DNA from: Cognatiyoonia koreensis
GTDB taxonomy: Bacteria; Pseudomonadota; Alphaproteobacteria; Rhodobacterales; Rhodobacteraceae
Direction: 5' to 3'
Length of the DNA stretch: 64,000 nt
NCBI RefSeq assembly: GCF_900109295.1
Contig: NZ_FOIZ01000001.1
Location: 1,488,001 to 1,552,000 of the forward strand
Below the pieces are notes generated by a model. That model saw only the letters and a program-made list of their open reading frames with translations. It had not been told where the DNA came from and ran no database searches. Within the stretch, counting starts at the first letter, position 1. Each line of letters starts with the position of its first letter. The translations under genes were made by a program, and so were the position numbers. Of this stretch, positions 1 to 9,569 are shown piece by piece.

Positions 1-1369
1 TCCATTGCTTGGACTTGTCTGTCAGCCTGAACCCCTTCGTCATCGAGCGACCACGCGTGACAAGAATTCCAAGGTCCGCGCCCTCATAGCGGTAGTCGCC
101 GGCATTCGATATCCGCAAGAAAAACGCTTCGTTATCGTCTTCGACCGCACGGCGGTGGTAGTCAAAGCGGTCAAAGACCACCTGCCCGTCCGGTAGCATC
201 TTGTAGATGCCGGATTCAGGTGCATGGGTGATGATATCTACGTTGTCATCCGTGTGCTTGATCACCATCTGCGACCAACTGTCGATCATATCCGGGTCAG
301 CCCAGCGGGCGTTGATCTCCTCGACGTCCAACTTGAACGGCTTTTTCGAGAATTCCAGCAAGTGGAACAAGAACAGGGGCGCGTCTGCATGGGCAAAGGC
401 CGCGTGGTTCGTCATGGATGATGCACCGGTGATCCGCGGATTTAGTTCGCCGAGCCAGATGTCACCCGTTTTCTTGTCAATTAGGAAGTCGAGTTCGAAA
501 TAGCCGCGGTAGCCTTCCTTGCGCAGTTGCTCTCCGAATTTGAACGTCAGTTCGCGCGCCTTTTCACGAGTCTTCGGCGGGAAGGCGGTTGCGAAGATTT
601 CATTCCCACACCAGCCGCCACGATAAGGGGTCAGTTCCTTGAATCCGACCAGTTCGGTCATCAATGGACCAACGATCGTGCCTTCTGAGGTGGCACAAGC
701 TTCGATTGCCGATCCGCGGCAATCGATGCGTTTCATGATCTTGATCTCGCCCTCGCCGATGATTTCGTGCTCGTGCTTGCGGAAATCTGCCTCTGACTTG
801 ATGAAGAACGTCGTGTGCCCGCTGTCGCCAAAGGCAGACTGCAAGACTAGGTCATGCCCGATCCCTGCTTTTTCGCAGACTTGACGCAGGTGATCATAGC
901 TTTTTACGACGGACAGGACGTTCGGCACGGATGGCACACCGGCCTTGTTGCCGATGCGGACTGTTTCGATCTTGTTGTCCATGTTCGTGCGTAGCTTTGC
1001 CTTGGGAAACCAGACCTCTCCGCCCAGTTCCTTGGCAAGCTTTTCCGTTTTCTCGTCGAACATGAGGAACACGAACTTCGGCTTGCCGCCGCGTTCTTTC
1101 ACGTAATCAACCACCTCTTTGTGCTGCAGAAGATAGTTGTTGATGTCTTCGATCGACTGGAATTCGTCATGCGGCAGTTCGGATGGCACAAGAACGTTCG
1201 GATGCCGTCCGTCGAAACAATCCATGTAGCAGATGTACTTGAAATTCTTCACCCATTCATCAAGTCCAAGCAGATTGAAGTTGGTGGCGGAAACGAAATA
1301 GACCGGATCGGTGTTGGTGTGAAAAAACCGCCGGATTTCGGAGATGTTCTTGAGTGTCTTCTTTGGCAT
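1..1369 (-). CDS. ATP-grasp (biotin carboxylase-like) protein, partial at the window edge
   Basis: Reading leftward from an ATG at 1369, after a GAGGAAG ribosome site, the frame stays open to base 1, so the C-terminus is missing. The translation starts MPKKTLKNISEIRRFF. It has an ATP-grasp pattern: a nucleotide-binding Lys region (GHDLVLQSAFGDSGHTTF), an acidic metal site (YFELDFLID) and WLGELNPRITGAS, where E and N would bind Mg-ATP. ATP-grasp enzymes join a carboxylate to an amine or thiol through an acyl phosphate. No biotin carrier or carboxyltransferase gene is visible, so a ligase role is as likely as a carboxylase. It lies 12 nt after the decarboxylase gene, probably in one operon. The substrate is unknown. 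Confidence 0.75.
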   Translation of the reverse strand, partial: MPKKTLKNISEIRRFFHTNTDPVYFVSATNFNLLGLDEWVKNFKYICYMDCFDGRHPNVLVPSELPHDEFQSIEDINNYLLQHKEVVDYVKERGGKPKFVFLMFDEKTEKLAKELGGEVWFPKAKLRTNMDNKIETVRIGNKAGVPSVPNVLSVVKSYDHLRQVCEKAGIGHDLVLQSAFGDSGHTTFFIKSEADFRKHEHEIIGEGEIKIMKRIDCRGSAIEACATSEGTIVGPLMTELVGFKELTPYRGGWCGNEIFATAFPPKTREKARELTFKFGEQLRKEGYRGYFELDFLIDKKTGDIWLGELNPRITGASSMTNHAAFAHADAPLFLFHLLEFSKKPFKLDVEEINARWADPDMIDSWSQMVIKHTDDNVDIITHAPESGIYKMLPDGQVVFDRFDYHRRAVEDDNEAFFLRISNAGDYRYEGADLGILVTRGRSMTKGFRLTDKSKQW

Positions 1370-1381
1370 GTTTCTTCCTCT

Positions 1382-4135
1382 CTATTTCGACTTTTGCGCG
1401 ACCCCTTCGAGGGCCTCGTTCGTGAACACCCGCAAGCCAAGGTCTGGCCGGTAGCCGTGGATCTCACTCACATCCAATGCCCGCATGAAGGACAGGATTT
1501 CCGTGCTGATCACCTGGCCCGGCACCAGGATTGGAAAACCGGGTGGATAGGGAATGATAAACGAGGCGGAGACGAGCTCTTCTCCAGCTTCGAGCCGCGA
1601 CATCAGCTTGTCATCAAGATCGAAATAGTCGCAGTTGTTTTCATCATATGCCAAAAAGAAGGCTGTGCGGATATCGCCTTCCGGCGTTTCGGAGCCGGAG
1701 CGGAAGGCATCATGGAAACGGCTGAAATCGGGCAGTGGTGGAACATCATCTACAAGTGCCGACACGCGTTTTTCAAAGGACAGACGTTCCATCCGCGAAG
1801 CATCGTCCAGCAGATCGTCAAGTTCGTTCGCAACTTCGACAAGCACTTCGATCAGGTAGGCCACCGACGACCGTGTCGTCCCGATGTTGGTCATGAACAG
1901 GACAGAGTTGCGCGACGTCTTGTTGATCTGGATACCGTATTTATCCATCAAAATCTTGGTCTTGAACGTGTCACCGTCCCATCCCGTACCGCCTACGGCC
2001 AGTGTGACCCGCGTTGGATCGAGCACGAATTCGTCCTTCGCCCAGATTTCCCATTTGTCCGACCAACCGTCATGCTGGTCGTAATATGCCGAAATCCCGC
2101 TTTCGCGGAACTGTTCCGGGATCATGTCGGAAGGGCGCAGCACCTGGAAATACTTCTGGAGCAGCGGATGTGTCGCGACCGCGCGGCGGATGGCCATCGC
2201 GCTTTCGACCTGCCGTTGCACGAATTCGAACCCTTCGAGTTCGACCTGACGCCGCCCGACATCAAGCGAGGCAATGATCTGGTAGTTCGGTGATGTCGAC
2301 GTGTGCGTCATATAGGCTTCGTGAAAAGCCTGTTCGACTTCTCCTTTGAAATCCATGTCGTTGACGTGGATCATCGACCCCTGTCGCAGTGCAGTCAGGG
2401 TTTTGTGCGTTGATTGCGTCGCATAGACTCGCACTCGTGCCGTCGGTGGCGGGACCAGTCGCGTGTTCAGCAGGGTTTCATTATCAGCGTCCTTGAGGGT
2501 CGCTTGCTGTGCCTCATAGGCTGCTTTGTGCGAGTCCTCGCGCAACCTGTCGCGCATGTTGTTTGCCACAGCCATAGCCGTTCGCTGCCGATAGGTTGGG
2601 CTAAAGCGGGCGAAGGCAAACCATGCTTCATCCCACAGGAAGACGAGATCGCTTTTGATGGCGAGGCATTCTTCCATCACACGTTCAACATTGTAGACCA
2701 GACCGTCAAAGGTGCAGTTCGTCAGAAGAACCATGCGCACCCGATCAAGCTTGCCTGCCGCTTTCAGATTCAGAAGCGTCCGCTTGACTTCATGAAGCGG
2801 CACCGCGCCATACATCGAATATTCATGCAGCGGATAGCTGTCCATGTAGACGACGTTGGCACCAGCCAAGACCATACCGTAGTGATGCGACTTGTGGCAG
2901 TCGCGGTCCACCAGAACAATATCACCAGGTCTGACAAGGGCCTGGACAACGATCTTATTGCAAGTGGAGGTTCCGTTCGTGGCAAAAAAGGTCTGCTTGG
3001 ACCCGAAGGCCCGTGCCGCCATATCCTGCGCCTCTTTGATCGGACCGCGTGGTTCCAAAAGGCTGTCCAGTCCTCCGGACGTTGCGGAGGTTTCCGCAAG
3101 AAAGATGTTTGGCCCGTAAAACGCGCCCATATCCTGAATCCAGTGTGACCGGCTGATCGATTTGCCACGGCTGATCGGCATGGCGTGAAATACGCCTGTT
3201 GGCTGCCGTGAATATTCCTTGAGTGCCGTGAAGAACGGAGTCTTGTAGCGTCGATTTACGCCCCGCAGGATGTTGAGGTGCAATTCAAGGAAGTCTTCCT
3301 GATTGTAGAAGACGCGCCGACACCGTCCGAGATCGAGGCCCGCGATGTCTTCGGCAGAGCGGTCGGTAATCAGGTAGGCGTCAAGTTCTGGCCGGATTTT
3401 CGCGATAAGGCGACAAGCCTCGGGTCCGTATTCGTAAGGCTGGAGCCGTTCGACATCCTCGTCTTCGTTCAGGCGATTCAGATATTGCTGCAAGATCGGC
3501 AAGACGTTTTCTGACTTTAGAACAAGACCGGGCCGAACGATCACGGCTTGGACATTGTAGTTGAACAGAATGCCCATCAGCGCGTCTTCGATGCTGGGAA
3601 CAATGACCGGTTCATAGATGAATGGATCTTCCGCGCGGCGCACCCGGTGCAGGTTGTTGCGCAGGAACCTCTCTTGGTGCTCGTTGACGTTATCGACAAT
3701 CAGCACTTCGAAATAGGGGCGACCCAACGCGCGGTCTTCGGGGGGAAGCGTGCTTTCGTCTTCGAAATCTTCGTTGTCCGTCTCATCTCCGCCAAGCGGT
3801 ATTGTGCGACGACGATAGGCACCTGAGGTCAGCGCGCGCGCGACGCGGCGCACGGAGACAGAGAAATCATCGATATTGCGCTGTTCGAGTAACCGGCTGA
3901 GATGGTCGAACGCATGCGCGCCCGGAAAAGCCCAATAAAGTTCGATGGGCGCAAGAGCATCGAGCAGTTCTTCTGCAGTTCGCAGGAGTTTACCGCCCAT
4001 GCGCCCCTCGACCCCATGGATCCGCATCGACTCTGCCGTTTCGCGCAGCGCGCTCCACCGGTCGGCGCGCAGTTGTGTTGCACTGTAGTAGTCACTGACA
4101 GACGGCAGTTTCTTCGGCTCGTGCTGCACGTTCAT
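1382..4135 (-). CDS. Orn/Lys/Arg decarboxylase, PLP-dependent (arginine decarboxylase-like)
   Basis: A 917-residue fold-type I decarboxylase of the AdiA/LdcC/SpeF class. Residues 140-270 form the receiver-like wing domain (FEVLIVDN at the start). The PLP core follows: TNGTS near 387-391, D502 in FLWDEAW to bind the pyridine nitrogen, and the Schiff-base lysine K578 in ATQSTHKTL. It would convert arginine, lysine or ornithine to the amine and CO2; sequence alone does not settle which. It is longer than the usual 710-760 residues, with extra sequence at the N-terminus and an acidic stretch around 115-135. The ATG at 4135 follows AAGGATC. The neighbouring nitrilase and PuuR-like regulator fit an agmatine or polyamine route (inference). 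Confidence 0.88.
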   Translation of the reverse strand: MNVQHEPKKLPSVSDYYSATQLRADRWSALRETAESMRIHGVEGRMGGKLLRTAEELLDALAPIELYWAFPGAHAFDHLSRLLEQRNIDDFSVSVRRVARALTSGAYRRRTIPLGGDETDNEDFEDESTLPPEDRALGRPYFEVLIVDNVNEHQERFLRNNLHRVRRAEDPFIYEPVIVPSIEDALMGILFNYNVQAVIVRPGLVLKSENVLPILQQYLNRLNEDEDVERLQPYEYGPEACRLIAKIRPELDAYLITDRSAEDIAGLDLGRCRRVFYNQEDFLELHLNILRGVNRRYKTPFFTALKEYSRQPTGVFHAMPISRGKSISRSHWIQDMGAFYGPNIFLAETSATSGGLDSLLEPRGPIKEAQDMAARAFGSKQTFFATNGTSTCNKIVVQALVRPGDIVLVDRDCHKSHHYGMVLAGANVVYMDSYPLHEYSMYGAVPLHEVKRTLLNLKAAGKLDRVRMVLLTNCTFDGLVYNVERVMEECLAIKSDLVFLWDEAWFAFARFSPTYRQRTAMAVANNMRDRLREDSHKAAYEAQQATLKDADNETLLNTRLVPPPTARVRVYATQSTHKTLTALRQGSMIHVNDMDFKGEVEQAFHEAYMTHTSTSPNYQIIASLDVGRRQVELEGFEFVQRQVESAMAIRRAVATHPLLQKYFQVLRPSDMIPEQFRESGISAYYDQHDGWSDKWEIWAKDEFVLDPTRVTLAVGGTGWDGDTFKTKILMDKYGIQINKTSRNSVLFMTNIGTTRSSVAYLIEVLVEVANELDDLLDDASRMERLSFEKRVSALVDDVPPLPDFSRFHDAFRSGSETPEGDIRTAFFLAYDENNCDYFDLDDKLMSRLEAGEELVSASFIIPYPPGFPILVPGQVISTEILSFMRALDVSEIHGYRPDLGLRVFTNEALEGVAQKSK

Positions 4136-4192
4136 ACGCGGATCCTTCTGTTGTGCATCTTTTGCAAGATGCGGTTCTATCGCCCAGCGATG

Positions 4193-5161
4193 CTACTCCG
4201 TTCCGGTCATGCCCTTGATCCCGGGAACGGCATATCTTGCTGCGCTGTCAGGCACTTCCTGGGCCAGTGCAGTGCGCGGATCGGTGACACCTACACCAGC
4301 CATCGACCCTTTCTTCGGGGTTTCAAGCGGGCCCAGTGTCTTGAGGTAGCTGTCAACACCGCTTTGACGGTCGTAGACAGAAAACTCTGCTTCGCGATCA
4401 CGGAAACTTTTCAGAACCTGTCCCAATCCCTTGAGACCTGTTTCGCGTTGGCGGCGCACAAGGTCGAGATCGATTTCGATCGGGAACATGTCCTCCTGTC
4501 CGGCCGACTGGTGCAGGACTGTCGCCGTCGGATCGACGACAAGCGAACGTCCGACCCCGCCAGCCGCGAGACCGTTGACGTCGATGACGTAGCACTGGAA
4601 CTGGGCAGCAGTGGCGCGGGCAATGGCGATTTCCGCTTCGCGGTCCGTCGTGCCGGTCAGGACCGGATGCAATAGCACCTCGACACCTTGGCTCGTCAAT
4701 TGGCGCGTAGTTTCGGGGAACCAGATGTCGTAGCAGATCGATAGACCGAAACGCCCGACGTCCGGCACGTCGAACACGCAGAAATCGGTTCCCGAAGATA
4801 TGCCTTGTTCATACGGTTTGAACGGGAACATTTTCGAATACTTCGCTACAATCTCTCCTTCCGGATTGATCACGACAGAGGTGTTGAAGATGCGACCATC
4901 AGGGAGCTTTTCGAACATCGAGCCCGGTATGAGCCAGATACCGAACCGTTTGGCGTCTTCTTGGAACTGTGTCAGCGCTTCGTTCGGGAAGGGTTGGGCA
5001 AACTGATCAAGCGGACCGTAGGGCGCAAGTTCAGAGAACAGGGCCATCTGGGTCCACGGAAAACGTGCCATCAGTATTTCAAGCCGGTGTCGCATCGCTT
5101 CGACGTTGGAATGAAGCGCCGAGACATGCATCTGTATGCCGGCGATTGCGAAGGGTGTCAT
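4193..5161 (-). CDS. Carbon-nitrogen hydrolase (nitrilase superfamily)
   Basis: A 322-residue cytoplasmic nitrilase-fold amidohydrolase. The catalytic triad is visible: E44 in FSELAPYG, K110 in KYSKMFPF and C143 in SICYDIWFPE. The family hydrolyses amides, carbamoyl compounds or nitriles through a thioester on the cysteine. A role as N-carbamoylputrescine amidase would suit a decarboxylase that makes agmatine, but no agmatine deiminase is in view, so the substrate is inferred only loosely. The C-terminal 60 residues extend beyond the core domain. It is 57 nt upstream of the decarboxylase on the same strand and is probably co-transcribed. Confidence 0.85.
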   Translation of the reverse strand: MTPFAIAGIQMHVSALHSNVEAMRHRLEILMARFPWTQMALFSELAPYGPLDQFAQPFPNEALTQFQEDAKRFGIWLIPGSMFEKLPDGRIFNTSVVINPEGEIVAKYSKMFPFKPYEQGISSGTDFCVFDVPDVGRFGLSICYDIWFPETTRQLTSQGVEVLLHPVLTGTTDREAEIAIARATAAQFQCYVIDVNGLAAGGVGRSLVVDPTATVLHQSAGQEDMFPIEIDLDLVRRQRETGLKGLGQVLKSFRDREAEFSVYDRQSGVDSYLKTLGPLETPKKGSMAGVGVTDPRTALAQEVPDSAARYAVPGIKGMTGTE

Positions 5162-5200
5162 GCAGGTGTGTGCTTTCTTTTATGTTGTGCGCGAACCAGT

Positions 5201-5626
5201 CTAACGCACTGTCAGGACCGGTATTGTTGCGTGCCTCACGACCTTGTCGGCATTGGAACCGACGAGAAGTGTTTGCAGGTCGTTGGGCGGATGCGATGCC
5301 ATGACTATCAGGTCGGCGTCAATCTGATCTGCAATGCGCAGGATCGTTTCAGGTACATGACCATGCCCCACATGGGTCTGCACCTTCGCACCGGCCGGAA
5401 ACTCTTTCTCGGCGAGTTCTGACAGCCGCATCTTGAGGGACTCCATCGCCTTTTTTTCGAAATCTTCGGGCAAGAAGGATGACACCATCGCGCTGCCCAG
5501 ATCATGTACGATCCCAAGCAGGTGGATGTCGCCCTCCGATCCGGCACATTGCCGGGCCATCGGGATCGCCTTTTCCCAGCTTTCGCGGTGGTTTACGTCG
5601 ATTGGTAGCAGGATTTTGTCGAACAT
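5201..5626 (-). CDS. Universal stress protein (UspA family)
   Basis: A 141-residue single-domain Usp. It begins MFDKILLPIDVN with the family Asp and ends LLVGSNADKVVRHATIPVLTV, close to the ATP-binding signature G-x2-G-x9-G-(S/T) but with GS-N-A in place of G-S-x-A, so nucleotide binding is probable rather than certain. It sits 3 nt after the TRAP permease stop. UspA domains commonly accompany TRAP systems (TeaD regulates TeaABC in Halomonas), so a regulatory link to the transporter is likely by analogy. Confidence 0.88.
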   Translation of the reverse strand: MFDKILLPIDVNHRESWEKAIPMARQCAGSEGDIHLLGIVHDLGSAMVSSFLPEDFEKKAMESLKMRLSELAEKEFPAGAKVQTHVGHGHVPETILRIADQIDADLIVMASHPPNDLQTLLVGSNADKVVRHATIPVLTVR

Positions 5627-5629
5627 CGC

Positions 5630-8401
5630 TTACGCTCCTTCTGCTGCTGTCTTGCGCACCGGCTGCCCGCGTCCGCGCTGGAGCATCACCACCAGTCCAA
5701 GGAGAAGCAACGCGGGGATGAACATCCAGTATTTAGACGGTTGCGGGACAGGTTTGCGCACTTGTTCGATGGTTTGGTCCCAATCGAGGCCAGCAGCCGC
5801 TGCCGGACTATCAAATGTCACGTTATCAATGATCACACTTTCTTCATTGACGATGTAGTCAACGCCGGATGCCAGCAACCGATCTTCGCCTGTTTCACCT
5901 TCACTGACCGGTAAAAGCGCCGTGAACGTTACCGGATCGCCGACATTATTCAGACCGCTGACCTGCAGCCGAAGGTTGTCACCGACAGCAGTATCCATTG
6001 CCGCTTCCGCGATCGATGCTGGTGCGACATCCTCAAAGGGTGGCGCGACCATATCCATCCAGAATCCCGGACGGAACAATGTGAAGGCCACGAGCAGGAG
6101 CGCAACGGTTTCATAGATCCGGTTACGCGTCAGGAACCAGCCCTGCGTCGCCGCCGCAAACAAGAGCATTGCGACGGTGGCCGTGATGAACACGAAAATC
6201 CCCTGCCCCCATCCCACGTTGATCAACAGCAGGTCGGTGTTGAAGATGAACAGGAATGGCAGCGCTGCTGTGCGCAAGCTGTAGAAGAATGCGACAACAC
6301 CCGTGCGGATCGGATCACCGCCGGACACCGCTGCCGCCGCAAACGACGCAAGCCCCACTGGCGGTGTCACATCCGCCATGATCCCGAAGTAGAATACGAA
6401 GAGGTGCACTGCGATCAGCGGTACGATCAATCCGTTCTGCTGGCCCAAGGTCACGATAACCGGTGCCAGCAATGCTGAAACGACGATGTAATTGGCCGTT
6501 GTTGGAAGGCCCATGCCAAGGATCAGGCTAAGAATTGCTGTCAGCACGAGGATCGCCATGATGTTACCACCCGACAGAACCTCGACAACGTCGGCGAGTG
6601 CGGACCCCACACCTGTCTGACTGACCGATCCCACGATGATACCGGCTGTCGCAGTGGCGATACCGATGCCGATCATGTTGCGCGCACCGGCGACAAGGCC
6701 TTCGAGGAGATCGCCGAAGCCTTCGCCAATCGCGCCACCAAGGTTACCTTCGCCCCGAAGGATCGCCATAAGCGGACGTTGGGTGACGAGGATAAAGACC
6801 ATGAAAGACGCGGCCCAGAAGGCGCTGAGCCCAGGTGACAGACGGTCAACCATCAGCGCCCAAACAAGCACCACCACGGGCAGGATGTAATGCAGGCCGC
6901 TGCGGATCGTCGGCCCCGGTATCGGCAATTTTGTGACTGGTGCGTCCGGATCTTCCATCCGCAATGGTTCTTCACGCGACGCAATCCAGAGCAAGCCGAT
7001 GTAAACGGCCGTCAGAAAACCAAACACGACATAGATTGCTGCATCGCCAAAAGCTGGTCTGATCCAGCCCATCAGGTAGTAGACTGCAAAACTCAGTGCG
7101 CAGATGGCAGCGATCGTGAAGGCTATGGAAATCAGCCACGCAACCCATGGTTTGGGTTCGACTGCGCGTGGCAGCCCCTGCATGTCCGCTTTCATCGCTT
7201 CAAGGTGCACGATGTAGACAAGTGCAATGTAGGAGATCACGGCAGGCACGAAGGCGTGCTTGACCACATCGAAATAAGGGATGCCGACGTATTCAACCAT
7301 GAGGAAGGCCGCGGCCCCCATGACGGGTGGCATGATCTGCCCGTTGACAGATGATGCAACCTCGACCGCCCCCGCCTTTTCCGACGAGAACCCGACACGT
7401 TTCATCAGCGGGATCGTGAATGTGCCGGTTGTTACGACATTGGCAATGGACGACCCTGAAATAAGACCTGTCATCGCCGAAGAAACGACGGCAGCCTTTG
7501 CCGGCCCGCCCCGCAGGTGCCCCATCAGGCTGAATGCGACCTGGATGAAGTAGTTTCCCGCCCCTGCCTTATCCAGCAGAGAACCGAAAAGCACAAAGAG
7601 GAAGACGAAAGATGTCGATACGCCCAAAGCGATGCCGAAGACGCCTTCTGTCGTGATCCATTGGTGGTTCACGACTTCGGACAGATTGTTGCCCTTGTGC
7701 GCGATGATGGAAGGCATCAGCGGCCCGAGGAATGTATAGGCGAGGAAGACCGTCGCGACGATCATCAGCGCCGGTCCAAGCGCACGGCGTGTGGCTTCGA
7801 GTAGCAACAATATCCCGACGACAGCGACAGCATAATCCTGAAGGATCGGTGCACCAACGCGCGTGGCGATACCGTCATAGAAGACATAGAGGTAAAGCGC
7901 AGCAAGCGCGCCAACGATGGCGAGGCCCCATTCCCAGAATGGGATGTGAGTCTTCGGTGATCCAAGGATGATCGCCGCTATCAAAAGAACGCCGGGGATG
8001 GGTATCCACCAGACGGGAACACCTTCTTTTGAGCCATAGATAAAGAGAAACGTCAGCAGCGCCGGTACGATGAGGGCCAGAATGAGTTGGGCTCTTGTGC
8101 GGGCCGCTGGATAGGCCGCGAAGGCCAGAAACAAGGCGAATGCGAGATGAATCGATCTGGCTTCGGTATCATTGAAAACGCCCCATCCGATCATGAACGG
8201 CAGAGGCGACGCAATCCAGAGCTGGAACAGGGACCAGACAAGTGCGACGGCGACCAGCATCTTTCCAACGAAGCCCGCAGGACTGCGACCGCCGGTGTCA
8301 GAGGAGGCAACCAGTTCGTCAAGTTCTGCCTGACTAAGTCCACCCCTGCCCGCCGCGGCATTTTCGACTGCGGCTGCTTCGAATTGCTTGTCGTCACTCA
8401 T
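5630..8401 (-). CDS. TRAP transporter fused permease (4TM + 12TM, DctQM)
   Basis: A 923-residue inner-membrane protein that fuses the small DctQ and large DctM permease subunits, as is typical of TAXI-type TRAP systems. Many hydrophobic helices are visible. The DctM-type core carries VVSSAMTGLISGSSIANVVTTG and LGMGLPTTANYIV. A soluble region near the C-terminus (about residues 740-870) is followed by a last helix and a charged tail, resembling the DUF3394 extension of these fusions. It would import an organic acid or amino acid with Na+ or H+, together with the binding protein 113 nt upstream. The substrate cannot be read from sequence. Confidence 0.92.
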   Translation of the reverse strand: MSDDKQFEAAAVENAAAGRGGLSQAELDELVASSDTGGRSPAGFVGKMLVAVALVWSLFQLWIASPLPFMIGWGVFNDTEARSIHLAFALFLAFAAYPAARTRAQLILALIVPALLTFLFIYGSKEGVPVWWIPIPGVLLIAAIILGSPKTHIPFWEWGLAIVGALAALYLYVFYDGIATRVGAPILQDYAVAVVGILLLLEATRRALGPALMIVATVFLAYTFLGPLMPSIIAHKGNNLSEVVNHQWITTEGVFGIALGVSTSFVFLFVLFGSLLDKAGAGNYFIQVAFSLMGHLRGGPAKAAVVSSAMTGLISGSSIANVVTTGTFTIPLMKRVGFSSEKAGAVEVASSVNGQIMPPVMGAAAFLMVEYVGIPYFDVVKHAFVPAVISYIALVYIVHLEAMKADMQGLPRAVEPKPWVAWLISIAFTIAAICALSFAVYYLMGWIRPAFGDAAIYVVFGFLTAVYIGLLWIASREEPLRMEDPDAPVTKLPIPGPTIRSGLHYILPVVVLVWALMVDRLSPGLSAFWAASFMVFILVTQRPLMAILRGEGNLGGAIGEGFGDLLEGLVAGARNMIGIGIATATAGIIVGSVSQTGVGSALADVVEVLSGGNIMAILVLTAILSLILGMGLPTTANYIVVSALLAPVIVTLGQQNGLIVPLIAVHLFVFYFGIMADVTPPVGLASFAAAAVSGGDPIRTGVVAFFYSLRTAALPFLFIFNTDLLLINVGWGQGIFVFITATVAMLLFAAATQGWFLTRNRIYETVALLLVAFTLFRPGFWMDMVAPPFEDVAPASIAEAAMDTAVGDNLRLQVSGLNNVGDPVTFTALLPVSEGETGEDRLLASGVDYIVNEESVIIDNVTFDSPAAAAGLDWDQTIEQVRKPVPQPSKYWMFIPALLLLGLVVMLQRGRGQPVRKTAAEGA

Positions 8402-8467
8402 GGTGCTGTCCCCCAGACCTAGTGCTGTAAGCGCTCATGCGTCTATGTTTTTCGTGCGCTCCCTCGC

Positions 8468-8493
8468 TGGGATACCCGCTGCCGGGTATCCCA
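8468..8493 (-). other. Hairpin between TAXI and TRAP permease genes
   Basis: An exact 11-bp stem, TGGGATACCCG with CGGGTATCCCA, and a 4-nt loop. It lies between the binding-protein stop and the permease start and has no downstream U-run on the leftward transcript. This suits an mRNA-stabilising or attenuating hairpin that lets the periplasmic binding protein be made in excess over the permease, as in many transporter operons. Confidence 0.6.
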
Positions 8494-8514
8494 CTTTTCG
8501 TATCGTCAGCAGGA

Positions 8515-9477
8515 TCAGTTGATCCAGCCACGCTCGCGGTAGTACTGTTCTGCACCCGGATGCAGCGGCGCGCTCAGGCCGTCCGCGATCATGTCTTCCT
8601 CCTCCAGTGTAGCGAAGGCAGGATGCAGTCCCTTGAAGCGATCAAAGTTATCGAACACGGCCTTGACGACGGTATAGACAACCTCGTCGGATACGTCGGC
8701 AGAAGTGACAAAGGTCGCTTTCACGCCGAAGGTTTGCGTGTCTTCGTCATTGCCGCGGTAAAGGCCACCGGGGATAGTCGCACTGGCGTAGTACGGGTTT
8801 TCTGCCACAAGCGTATCAATGGCTTCGCCAGTGACATTCACCAGACGGGCATCGACTGTCGAAGTGGCTTCCTGAATGGACCCGTTTGGATGACCGACCG
8901 TATAGATGATCGCATCGACCTTGTTATCGCCAAGCGCTGCGGACTGTTCAGCTGGCTTGAGTTCAGAAGCAAGTCCGAAGTCATCCGTTGAACGGCCCAT
9001 TGCTTCAAGCACAACATCCATCGTTGCGCGTTGACCAGAGCCGGGATTACCGACGTTCACACGCTTCCCGAACAGGTCATCGAAGTTTTCGATACCGCTG
9101 TCGGCCCGCGCCACGACTGTGAAGGGTTCGCCATGGACAGAAAAGACTGCCCGCAGTTTGTCATAGGGGTCGCCTTCAAACTCGGACGAACCGTTGTAGG
9201 CGTGGAACTGCCAGTCAGATTGCGCAACACCCATATCCATGTCACCAGCCTTGATCGCGTTGATGTTCGCGATGGACCCGCCGGTAGATGGCGCTGTGCA
9301 TTTGAGGTTGTGCTCGGCTGTGCCACGGTTCACCAGACGGCAAATGGACTGGCCCACAACAAAGTAGACGCCCGTCTGTCCACCCGTCCCGATCGTGATG
9401 AATTGTTCTTGTGCCGCGACAGACTGTCCGGTCAGCAAAGCAGCGGACAGTATCGCTCCTACTTTCATCATTTTCAT
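8515..9477 (-). CDS. TAXI family TRAP transporter solute-binding protein
   Basis: A 320-residue periplasmic protein. The signal peptide spans about residues 1-22 (MKMMKVGAILSAALLTGQSVAAQ). The mature start FITIGTGGQTGVYFVVGQSICRLVN is the TAXI-family signature, and ARADSGIENFDDLFGKRVNVGNPGSGQRATM is the conserved ligand-pocket region. It captures substrate for the fused permease encoded just downstream. The family often binds glutamate/glutamine or other small carboxylates, which fits this amino-acid locus but is not proven. Confidence 0.92.
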   Translation of the reverse strand: MKMMKVGAILSAALLTGQSVAAQEQFITIGTGGQTGVYFVVGQSICRLVNRGTAEHNLKCTAPSTGGSIANINAIKAGDMDMGVAQSDWQFHAYNGSSEFEGDPYDKLRAVFSVHGEPFTVVARADSGIENFDDLFGKRVNVGNPGSGQRATMDVVLEAMGRSTDDFGLASELKPAEQSAALGDNKVDAIIYTVGHPNGSIQEATSTVDARLVNVTGEAIDTLVAENPYYASATIPGGLYRGNDEDTQTFGVKATFVTSADVSDEVVYTVVKAVFDNFDRFKGLHPAFATLEEEDMIADGLSAPLHPGAEQYYRERGWIN

Positions 9478-9569
9478 TCGTTTCTCCCTATTTTCTTGGC
9501 TTGAGTAAGCAGCTTTTAGGCTGCCATCGATTCAGGAAGCGTAAGGCCCCCCAGAAAAAATTACAAATT

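Noticed and set aside
1121..2293. Long rightward open frame (about 390 codons) opposite the decarboxylase
   Set aside because: It is antisense to a well-conserved enzyme, has no family pattern and is a by-product of the GC-rich codon structure.
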